A stretch of 5,270 nucleotides of DNA, taken from contig DJBM01000049.1 in the NCBI GenBank assembly GCA_002430405.1, positions 21,036-26,305 on the forward strand. Direction: 5' to 3'. The notes under the pieces are model-generated. The model was not told where the DNA came from and did not search any database. It worked only from the letters and a program-made list of their open reading frames with translations. The DNA comes from Actinobacteria bacterium UBA5976. GTDB lineage: Bacteria; Actinomycetota; Actinomycetes; S36-B12; UBA5976. The translations under genes were made by a program, and so were the position numbers. Positions 1-4,258 of the stretch are shown here, in pieces (position 1 is the first letter of the stretch; every line of letters begins with the position of its first letter).

Positions 1-45
1 ACCTTGCCAAGGTGAGGGTCGCGGGTTCGAATCCCGTCATCCGCT
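1..45 (+). tRNA. tRNA-Gly(GCC), 3' part; 5' end lies outside the window
   Basis: The window opens inside the anticodon arm. The stem bases ACC (1-3) and GGT (11-13) flank the 7-base loop TTGCCAA (4-10), whose anticodon GCC reads glycine GGC/GGU codons. The T arm is GCGGG-TTCGAAT-CCCGT (21-37). The 3' acceptor strand CATCCGC (38-44) and discriminator T45 follow. U73 is usual for bacterial tRNA-Gly. The next bases are CGG, so CCA is not encoded and must be added after transcription. The D arm and 5' acceptor strand are missing. It is the first visible member of a Gly-Cys-Val cluster, a common order in actinobacteria. Confidence 0.93.
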
Positions 46-50
46 CGGAA

Positions 51-66
51 GGCTCGTAATTGAGCC
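51..66 (+). other. Small hairpin in the tRNA-Gly/tRNA-Cys spacer
   Basis: GGCTC (51-55) pairs perfectly with GAGCC (62-66) around GTAATT. It lies between the two tRNAs and is not followed by a T run. It is therefore more likely a processing or spacer structure of the polycistronic tRNA transcript than a terminator. A 5-bp stem can arise by chance, so the functional claim is weak. Confidence 0.35.
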
Positions 67-71
67 ACCCC

Positions 72-142
72 GGTGGAGTGGCCGAGAGGCGAGGCAAGGG
101 ACTGCAAATCCCTGTACACGGGTTCAAATCCCGTCTCCACCT
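72..142 (+). tRNA. tRNA-Cys(GCA)
   Basis: A complete 71-base cloverleaf can be drawn. The acceptor strands GGTGGAG (72-78) and CTCCACC (135-141) pair. The D arm is GCC..GGC (81-95). The anticodon stem AGGGA/TCCCT encloses the loop CTGCAAA with anticodon GCA. The variable loop is 4 bases (GTAC), and the T arm is ACGGG-TTCAAAT-CCCGT. The discriminator is T142, the U73 expected as an identity element of tRNA-Cys. CCA is not encoded (the next bases are CGC). It is probably co-transcribed with tRNA-Gly, 26 bases upstream, and with tRNA-Val, 67 bases downstream. Confidence 0.97.
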
Positions 143-209
143 CGCTTGTAATGAGTTACTACCGAAAAAGCAACAAGTGGCACGATGAACAACCGTAGTT
201 TTCTACAAC

Positions 210-286
210 GGTCGATTGGCGCAGTTGGCTAGCGCGCTTCCTTGACATGGAAGAGGTCGCAGGTTCGAGTCCTGTATCGACCACCA
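210..286 (+). tRNA. tRNA-Val(GAC) with apparent encoded CCA
   Basis: A complete cloverleaf is visible. The acceptor strands GGTCGAT (210-216) and ATCGACC (276-282) pair. The D arm is GCGC..GCGC. The anticodon stem CTTCC/GGAAG encloses TTGACAT with anticodon GAC, which reads GUC/GUU. The variable loop is AGGTC and the T arm is GCAGG-TTCGAGT-CCTGT. The discriminator is A283. Bases 284-286 read CCA, so the 3' end appears encoded, unlike the two upstream tRNAs. The same bases also form the 5' arm of a terminator-like hairpin, so the CCA may be incidental. Without CCA the gene ends at 283 (74 bases). It is the last tRNA of the cluster. Confidence 0.97.
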
Positions 287-300
287 CTTTTGGTGGGTTT
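281..300 (+). terminator. Possible intrinsic terminator of the tRNA cluster, overlapping tRNA-Val
   Basis: CCACCA (281-286) pairs with TGGTGG (291-296) around the loop CTTT, followed by GTTT. The stem is GC-rich but only 6 bp and the T run is short, so termination may be partial. Its 5' arm is the 3' end of the tRNA-Val acceptor strand plus the CCA, so this fold competes with the mature tRNA acceptor stem. No other terminator is visible before the next gene at 332. Confidence 0.5.
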
Positions 301-327
301 ACCTGTTCCCCCGCACAAATGAATCGT

Positions 328-332
328 AAGGA
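328..332 (+). promoter_or_regulatory. Shine-Dalgarno-like AAGGA that questions the reductase start
   Basis: AAGGA occupies 328-332 and runs into the first base of the ATG at 332, so it cannot serve that codon as a normal ribosome binding site. It lies 8 bases before an in-frame GTG at 341, which is a normal spacing. This favours GTG 341 as the true start, which would shorten the protein by three residues. Confidence 0.5.
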
Positions 333-1039
333 TGTGGCAGGTGTCGCTAGATCTGACTACTGCATCACTGCCAGAGATTGCCGCACATTATCAAGCGCCA
401 AAATCCTCGTGGGTTCGAGCCAATATGGTGGTATCCCAAGATAGACAATTCGTTGGACCAAATGAAACCTCGCGCGACTTAACAAACCCACAAGATTTAT
501 CGCTGTTGTTGCTCTTGCGCGCGCTATCAGATGTCTTGCTTGTGGGCGCAAATACTGCCCGAAAAGAAAATTATCGAGCGCCAAAAAAACGTGAAGAATT
601 TGCTTTCCTCGATCGTCCAACGCCAACCCTTGCAATCGTGAGTTCAAGCCTGAATTTTGATTTAACGTCGCCACTTTTTCATGGTGGCGAAATGCAGACG
701 ATTGTAATGAATGCTGGCAACACTAAGCCAACTCAGGAATTACTTAACGTAGCTAGAGTTGTCTCTGTTTCAAGTGGTAATGGTTTCGGTAAACAGTTAA
801 TTGAAACTCTTTCTGACTTAGGCTTACCAAAAGTTACTTGTGAGGGTGGGCCAGGCTTGCTGGCACAACTTCTATCTGCAAACGTAGTTGATGAATATGA
901 TTTAACGATTTCTCCCGTAGTAAGTGGTGTCGAAAGCAAACTTCCAAATGTATTTCCAGATGATTTGAATTGGCACCTTGCAGCGAGCGCAACGGCCGGC
1001 GATTTTAAGTTCCAGCGGTATTTAAATCGAAAAGCATAG
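332..1039 (+). CDS. RibD C-terminal-domain (pyrimidine/dihydrofolate reductase-like) protein
   Basis: The 235-residue product matches the RibD_C/DHFR-like fold in its actinobacterial stand-alone form. Visible motifs are the N-terminal strand VRANMVVSQD (about 28-37), LLLLLRALSDVLLVGANTARKENY (about 58-81) with the nucleotide-loop region VGANTARKE, and the family signature TCEGGPGLLAQLL followed by DEYDLTISPVV (about 169-198). Family members use NADPH to reduce the ribosyl side chain of the riboflavin intermediate. The cytidine-deaminase half of bifunctional RibD is absent, as in M. tuberculosis Rv2671, for which dihydrofolate reductase activity has been reported. The substrate here is therefore uncertain. 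An in-frame stop at 320-322 limits the N-terminus: ATG 332 is the longest start and GTG 341 has the better Shine-Dalgarno. It lies 45 bases after the tRNA cluster and 27 bases before msrB. The product is probably cytosolic. Confidence 0.85.
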   Translation: MWQVSLDLTTASLPEIAAHYQAPKSSWVRANMVVSQDRQFVGPNETSRDLTNPQDLSLLLLLRALSDVLLVGANTARKENYRAPKKREEFAFLDRPTPTLAIVSSSLNFDLTSPLFHGGEMQTIVMNAGNTKPTQELLNVARVVSVSSGNGFGKQLIETLSDLGLPKVTCEGGPGLLAQLLSANVVDEYDLTISPVVSGVESKLPNVFPDDLNWHLAASATAGDFKFQRYLNRKA

Positions 1040-1048
1040 TTTTCGATT
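1025..1048 (+). repeat. Perfect inverted repeat spanning the reductase stop, upstream of msrB
   Basis: AATCGAAAA (1025-1033) and TTTTCGATT (1040-1048) are exact reverse complements with 9-base arms. The 6-base loop GCATAG ends in the reductase stop codon TAG (1037-1039). No T run follows, so it is not a classical intrinsic terminator. It could be an mRNA 3' stem-loop for the reductase, or an operator, because it covers the -35 region expected for the msrB -10 at 1055-1060. Confidence 0.5.
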
Positions 1049-1054
1049 CTGGCG

Positions 1055-1060
1055 TAATCT
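1055..1060 (+). promoter_or_regulatory. Putative -10 element of msrB (leaderless start)
   Basis: TAATCT fits the actinobacterial TANNNT -10 pattern and ends 6 bases before the msrB ATG at 1067, which places transcription initiation at or next to the start codon. The GGAG at 1061-1064 is only 2 bases from the ATG, too close for a normal Shine-Dalgarno. No good -35 box is seen. Confidence 0.5.
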
Positions 1061-1066
1061 GGAGTC

Positions 1067-1471
1067 ATGGTTGAAAAAATTGAGAAGACTGACGAGCAGT
1101 GGCGTAGCGAGTTAAGCGCCCAGGAGTATCGCGTATTGCGAGCAGCTGGCACCGAAGCGCCATTTATCGGTGAGTACACCGACACTGAAACAACTGGAAT
1201 TTATGCTTGTCGCGCGTGCGGCGCAGAACTATTTAGAAGTGATGCGAAGTTCCATAGTGGTTGCGGCTGGCCATCATTTTTTACTCCACTTGCCGCCGAA
1301 TCCGTAATTGAAATAAAAGACAAATCCATGGGCATGGTGCGAACTGAGATTCGTTGCGCCGCTTGCGACTCGCATCTCGGGCATGTTTTCGAGGGTGAGG
1401 GTTACCAAACCCCGACAGATTTGCGCTATTGCATTAATTCAATTTCCATGACGCTGATTCCTGGCAACTAA
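1067..1471 (+). CDS. msrB: Peptide-methionine (R)-S-oxide reductase MsrB
   Basis: This cytosolic repair enzyme reduces the R epimer of methionine sulfoxide in proteins back to methionine, usually with thioredoxin as reductant. The 134-residue product has the full MsrB signature. Zinc-binding pairs are C48/C51 (ACRACG) and C97/C100 (RCAACDSHLGHVF). The substrate-site motif is SGCGWPSFF (64-72), with C66 in the position of a possible resolving cysteine. The catalytic nucleophile is C122 in RYCINS. Length is normal for a single-domain MsrB. ATG 1067 is preferred because the N-terminal KTDEQWRSELSAQEYRVLR is typical of the family and a -10-like hexamer sits 6 bases upstream. It follows the reductase by 27 bases and ends 3 bases from the convergent transporter gene. 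No terminator is seen in that gap, so transcripts probably overlap. MsrA is not in the window. Confidence 0.97.
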   Translation: MVEKIEKTDEQWRSELSAQEYRVLRAAGTEAPFIGEYTDTETTGIYACRACGAELFRSDAKFHSGCGWPSFFTPLAAESVIEIKDKSMGMVRTEIRCAACDSHLGHVFEGEGYQTPTDLRYCINSISMTLIPGN

Positions 1472-1474
1472 TCC

Positions 1475-2302
1475 CTACCCCATGGCGAGTAAGGCAACGC
1501 CACTAAAGGTGATGGCAATTCCCACATATTGAACTCGCATTAAGCGCTCTTTATGGATCCACCAAGCTAGCAAGACTGTGACGATTGGGTAAAGCGAACC
1601 AAGTACGGAAACAACCGATAGCAATCCAAGGGACGCAGCAAATGTGTAAAGCACATTGGCCCCAGCATCACAAGCCCCGATCGTTGCCAACATTGGAATA
1701 TCACGTTTTATTAATCCGCCTAAATTTCTAATAACCAAAAGCAACGCAATAACAATCAACACTTGAATTGCGCGCATGGCAGTGACTGTCATGGTCGGGT
1801 TAATTTGTGCGCCTTGAGCCATGAAGTAAACCGCGAGCCCAAAAGTTACCGCAGCAAAAAGCGCTAACAAAACTGGTCGCGGATCGACTTTGCCATTTAA
1901 TTCTGGACCACTCGCCAAAATCACACCTACCAGTGCGAGTGCAATTCCGATTAGCTGCAAACTTGAAGGTCGCTCACCTTGCACCAAACCGATAGTGACT
2001 GGCACAACTGCGCTTAGCGAAGAAATTGGCGCTACTATTCCCATTTGCCCAGTTGCTAAAGCGGTATAAAAAGCAACTAATCCGAGAATTCCCATGGCGC
2101 CCGCTATTGCGCCATTAATCCAGACGCTTTGATTCCAGGTCCACGTTTGGAATGCAATAGCAAGTAACGAGACGAAAATTAACCCAAAACTTTGGGAACC
2201 ACCGATAACTGCGATTGCCTTGCGCTTCTTACTGAGCGTGCCACCAAGAAAGTCGGATAAGCCCCAAACCAAACTTGAAAGGAGCGCGAGAATCACGGGC
2301 AT
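1475..2302 (-). CDS. EamA-family (DMT superfamily) transporter, substrate unknown
   Basis: The 275-residue product is almost wholly hydrophobic, with ten predicted membrane segments at about 2-20, 31-51, 63-83, 87-107, 114-132, 143-162, 173-192, 203-223, 227-249 and 257-274. This is the usual two-repeat EamA layout. Each half ends with the typical pattern of E-R in a short loop before the last helix: GERPSSLQLIGIALALVG (109-126) and HKERLMRVQYVGIAITFSG (250-268). DMT carriers export or import small metabolites such as amino acids or vitamins, and nothing here fixes the substrate. The ATG at 2302 starts the first helix, with TACGCT 6 bases upstream and no Shine-Dalgarno, suggesting a leaderless mRNA. 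It converges on msrB (3-base gap) and diverges from DUF3000. In M. tuberculosis this interval holds heme-synthesis genes, so it may be a later occupant of the site. Confidence 0.9.
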   Translation of the reverse strand: MPVILALLSSLVWGLSDFLGGTLSKKRKAIAVIGGSQSFGLIFVSLLAIAFQTWTWNQSVWINGAIAGAMGILGLVAFYTALATGQMGIVAPISSLSAVVPVTIGLVQGERPSSLQLIGIALALVGVILASGPELNGKVDPRPVLLALFAAVTFGLAVYFMAQGAQINPTMTVTAMRAIQVLIVIALLLVIRNLGGLIKRDIPMLATIGACDAGANVLYTFAASLGLLSVVSVLGSLYPIVTVLLAWWIHKERLMRVQYVGIAITFSGVALLAMG

Positions 2303-2305
2303 CTA

Positions 2306-2320
2306 GTTAGCGTACCTAAC
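2306..2320. promoter_or_regulatory. Operator-like dyad over the transporter -10
   Basis: GTTAG (2306-2310) and CTAAC (2316-2320) are inverted repeats separated by CGTAC. The dyad overlaps the putative -10 of the minus-strand transporter gene (2309-2314), where a bound repressor would block initiation. The half-sites are only 5 bases, so a chance occurrence is possible. Confidence 0.3.
2309..2314 (-). promoter_or_regulatory. Putative -10 element of the EamA gene (leaderless start)
   Basis: Read on the - strand, 2314 to 2309 is TACGCT, fitting TANNNT, followed by six bases (AACTAG) and then the ATG at 2302. This is the same 6-base spacing as at msrB. No purine-rich ribosome binding site lies between it and the ATG, and no convincing -35 box is visible. 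Confidence 0.45.
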
Positions 2321-2338
2321 CGCGCGCCTAGACCCACA

Positions 2339-2366
2339 TTGTGTTCATTGTTCATAGTCTTATAAG
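2339..2366 (+). promoter_or_regulatory. Candidate promoter for the DUF3000-RNase D pair
   Basis: TTGTGT (2339-2344) as a -35 and TATAAG (2361-2366) as a -10 are separated by 16 bases, placing a start site near 2373, just upstream of the first possible DUF3000 start. This is the only AT-rich stretch in the divergent spacer. TAGTCT at 2355-2360 is an alternative -10. The matches are approximate. Confidence 0.4.
2342..2355 (+). repeat. Tandem heptamer TGTTCAT x2
   Basis: TGTTCAT occurs twice without a gap (2342-2348 and 2349-2355), between the proposed -35 and -10 of the DUF3000 promoter. Direct repeats at such a position can be activator or repressor half-sites, but two short copies may also be chance. 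Confidence 0.45.
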
Positions 2367-2378
2367 TAATGGAATTTA

Positions 2379-2945
2379 TTGGGAGCAGGTGTATCCGCCT
2401 TGGATATTTGGGATAGCGCATTAGCTAGCCTTAAATCCCCCAAACTGCGGCCAGAGTTTGAACTTGAAGAAGTACCCGCACCTGGGCGACTAGCACCCCA
2501 CAGCATTGCAATTGCAGTGGAATCAGTTGATGCTGATGACAAAGAACTAGCTATTGGCAGATTCATAGTCCTACATGACCCCGAAGGTCAAGATACTTGG
2601 GATGGCACATTTCGAGTTGTTACATTCGTGCGAGCTCCAATTGAATCTGACGTTGTTACCGATGATTTATTTGATGAAGTTGCCTGGTCTTGGTTAACGG
2701 ATGCACTGAATGACGCTGATGCGGGTTATCACAATGTCTCTGGAACCGTAACTCGTACGGTTTCGCGCTCATTTGCTGGCCTAGAAGATCGTTCGACCGA
2801 AACTGATTTAGAAATTAGGGCATCTTGGACGCCGGATAGCGCCGATTTATCAAACCACATTGCCGCCTGGCTAGCAGTAGTCGAAAAGAGTTCTGGTTTA
2901 ATGCCACTGCCAGATGGAGTTTCTGCGCTTTCCAGGAAGCGCTAA
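2379..2945 (+). CDS. DUF3000 family protein, function unknown
   Basis: The 188-residue product matches the actinobacterial DUF3000 family as I remember it. Conserved blocks are LRPEFELEEVPAPGRLAPHS (about 23-42), GRFIVLHDPEGQDTWDGTFR (59-78) leading into VVTFVRAPIE, VAWSWLTDAL (100-109), SGTVTRTVSRSFAGL (120-134) and IRASWTP with a following HIAAWL. It is acidic, with no signal peptide, membrane helix or recognisable catalytic motif, so it is probably cytosolic. It precedes the RNase D-like gene by 10 bases, the same order as Rv2680-Rv2681 in M. tuberculosis, which suggests a shared transcript and perhaps a shared process. The start is uncertain. TTG 2379 is the longest, bounded by an in-frame stop at 2367-2369, and has only TGGA upstream. 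TTG 2400 has AGGTG (2387-2391) 8 bases before it and still keeps every conserved block. No function is assigned. Confidence 0.88.
   Translation: MGAGVSALDIWDSALASLKSPKLRPEFELEEVPAPGRLAPHSIAIAVESVDADDKELAIGRFIVLHDPEGQDTWDGTFRVVTFVRAPIESDVVTDDLFDEVAWSWLTDALNDADAGYHNVSGTVTRTVSRSFAGLEDRSTETDLEIRASWTPDSADLSNHIAAWLAVVEKSSGLMPLPDGVSALSRKR
2387..2391 (+). promoter_or_regulatory. Shine-Dalgarno-like AGGTG supporting TTG 2400 for DUF3000
   Basis: AGGTG matches part of the AAGGAGGTG anti-16S complement and sits 8 bases before an in-frame TTG at 2400. If used, the protein begins at residue 8 of the longer reading (MDIWDSALASL). The farther upstream GGGAG (2381-2385) is 14 bases away, too far for normal use. 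Confidence 0.4.
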
Positions 2946-2955
2946 CTAAAACACT

Positions 2956-4230
2956 ATGACAGCTGAAAACATGCAAGATCTTGACGCGATCGTTACTGCC
3001 GAAGATATTCCAGAGGTAACCAGCATCAAGGTCTCGGAGCCCCGAGATGGACTTCCCAAAATTGCAACAACCGCGCAGGAGCTACTCGAGATCGTCACTG
3101 CGATTTCCAACGGAACGGGACCAGTGGCATTAGATGCCGAGCGGGCAAGCGGCTTTAAATTTAGTCAACGGGCATATTTAATTCAGCTGCGGCGAGAAGG
3201 TTCAGGTACACATCTAATCGATCCAACAAGTTTTGAAAATTTGGATGTCCTGCAAAGCGCTTTGCAGAACGTGGATTGGATTTTGCACGCTGCATCGCAA
3301 GATTTAGTTTGCCTTGCCGAAGTAGGACTCGTGCCTACTGCTGGACTTTTTGATACTGAATTGGCGGGACGGTTACTTGGACTGCCACGTGTTGGCTTAG
3401 GTCCTCTGATCGAAACGCAACTTGGATTTGCCTTAGCCAAGGAACATAGTGCAGCTGATTGGTCAACTCGCCCACTTCCAGAATCGTGGTTGAATTACGC
3501 CGCTCTTGATGTTGAATTTCTTATTGAATTATGGGACGTACTAGATCAACAACTAAATGAAGCTGGAAAAAGCAATTGGGCATTTCAAGAATTTGATCAT
3601 GTTCAGCGAAACACGTTTCCAATCGAACGGGTAGATCCATGGCGGCGGACTTCAGGCATGCACGTCATCCGCAGTCCACGCGAAATCGCAATCGTTCGAG
3701 AAGTTTGGCAAGCCCGTGATGAGATAGCCCGAAAACAAGACATCGCAGCGGGAAGAATTCTTTCGGATTCTCACATTGTTACCCTCGCCAATTCCGGGCT
3801 CGCTACAAAATCGCAATTGCGAACTCTTTCTTTTATGCATTTACGAAATGTGAAGCGCCATGCTGACATTTGGATTGAAGCCACATTGCGAGCGCATGCG
3901 TTACCGGAAGATGAACTTCCGCCCGTAAAACTACCCGCCACAGGTACGCCTGCGCCACGTAACTGGGAGGCTCGCAATCCTGCTGCGTGGCGCCGGCTTG
4001 AATACGTGCGGGCAAAATTGGTGACAACCGCAGAGGAACTCAATTTGCCAGTTGAGAATTTAATGACGCCAGAAACAATTCGTCGAGTACTGTGGTCACC
4101 ACCCGAGACTGTGGAACTACTACAAGCGGAGTTGACCAGTTTTGGAGCTAGGCCGTGGCAAATTGAAATCGTAAGTCCAGTTTTGGAGACCGCGATTTGG
4201 AACTTGAATGAAAGCAAAGCGGCAGAGTAA
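2956..4230 (+). CDS. RNase D-like 3'-5' exonuclease with HRDC domain
   Basis: The 424-residue product has a DEDDy exonuclease domain at about 35-205. Exo I is VALDAERASG with D60 and E62. Exo II is HAASQDL with D116. Exo III is YAALD with Y181 and D185. The conserved KEHSAADWSTRPLP (162-175) lies between Exo II and Exo III. All metal-binding residues are present, so activity is expected. An HRDC nucleic-acid-binding domain covers about 240-316, and a C-terminal extension to 424 is usual for actinobacterial members. RNase D trims 3' ends of tRNA and other stable RNA precursors in E. coli; the role here is inferred. The first 30 residues are acidic and poorly conserved. ATG 2956 has no good Shine-Dalgarno (AGGAAG at 2934-2939 is 16 bases away), and ATG 2971 is a possible alternative. 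It probably shares a transcript with DUF3000, 10 bases upstream, and ends at a terminator overlapping convergent dxs. Confidence 0.93.
   Translation: MTAENMQDLDAIVTAEDIPEVTSIKVSEPRDGLPKIATTAQELLEIVTAISNGTGPVALDAERASGFKFSQRAYLIQLRREGSGTHLIDPTSFENLDVLQSALQNVDWILHAASQDLVCLAEVGLVPTAGLFDTELAGRLLGLPRVGLGPLIETQLGFALAKEHSAADWSTRPLPESWLNYAALDVEFLIELWDVLDQQLNEAGKSNWAFQEFDHVQRNTFPIERVDPWRRTSGMHVIRSPREIAIVREVWQARDEIARKQDIAAGRILSDSHIVTLANSGLATKSQLRTLSFMHLRNVKRHADIWIEATLRAHALPEDELPPVKLPATGTPAPRNWEARNPAAWRRLEYVRAKLVTTAEELNLPVENLMTPETIRRVLWSPPETVELLQAELTSFGARPWQIEIVSPVLETAIWNLNESKAAE
3250..3267. repeat. Perfect 18-bp palindrome inside the RNase D-like gene
   Basis: CTGCAAAGCGCTTTGCAG is identical to its reverse complement, with no spacer, and encodes LQSALQ between Exo I and Exo II. 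In mRNA it could form a hairpin only by sacrificing central pairs for a loop; in DNA it is a symmetric protein-binding shape. No function can be assigned from the sequence. Confidence 0.6.
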
Positions 4231-4234
4231 TAGC

Positions 4235-4258
4235 AGCCACTAAATTACAGTGGCTTTT
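4235..4258 (+). terminator. Rho-independent terminator of the DUF3000-RNase D unit
   Basis: AGCCACT (4235-4241) pairs perfectly with AGTGGCT (4249-4255) around AAATTAC, and the T run continues to 4258. It begins 5 bases after the exonuclease stop codon. The T tract is present only for + strand transcription. The hairpin lies over the dxs stop codon (4240-4242) and its last codons, so the two convergent genes share this DNA. Confidence 0.8.

Noticed and set aside
148..206. Small hairpins in the tRNA-Cys/Val spacer (GTAA/TTAC at 148-159, GTAG/CTAC at 195-206)
   Set aside because: The stems are only 4 bp and occur often by chance; no T run or conserved motif supports a function.
411..420. GGTTCGAGCC resembling a tRNA T-loop inside the reductase gene, a possible tRNA remnant or attachment site
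   Set aside because: The flanking bases do not form a T stem, there is no second tRNA-like segment, and the bases read in frame as normal reductase codons.
247..444. A 65-codon + strand open frame starting inside tRNA-Val
   Set aside because: It begins within the tRNA and overlaps the reductase in another frame; the translation has no recognisable domain and no ribosome binding site.
1025..1048. The inverted repeat before msrB as a LexA (SOS) box
   Set aside because: It contains TCGAA/TTCGA elements, but the half-site spacing is longer than the actinobacterial SOS box and the GAAC/GTTC core is missing.
733..1185. A 150-codon minus-strand frame antisense to the reductase and msrB
   Set aside because: It crosses two well-supported genes on the opposite strand and its translation is low-complexity, Ser/Thr-rich and resembles no family.
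1461..1500. A terminator between the convergent msrB and EamA genes
   Set aside because: No stem with a following T run was found on either strand; only scattered short complementarities are present.
2943..2955. TAACTA at 2943-2948 as a leaderless -10 for the RNase D-like gene
   Set aside because: It lacks the final T of TANNNT and overlaps the DUF3000 stop; read-through from DUF3000 is the simpler explanation.
3771..4217. A 148-codon minus-strand frame antisense to the RNase D-like gene
   Set aside because: It lies wholly within a gene with intact catalytic motifs; the sequence is Ser/Arg-rich, as expected of an antisense shadow.
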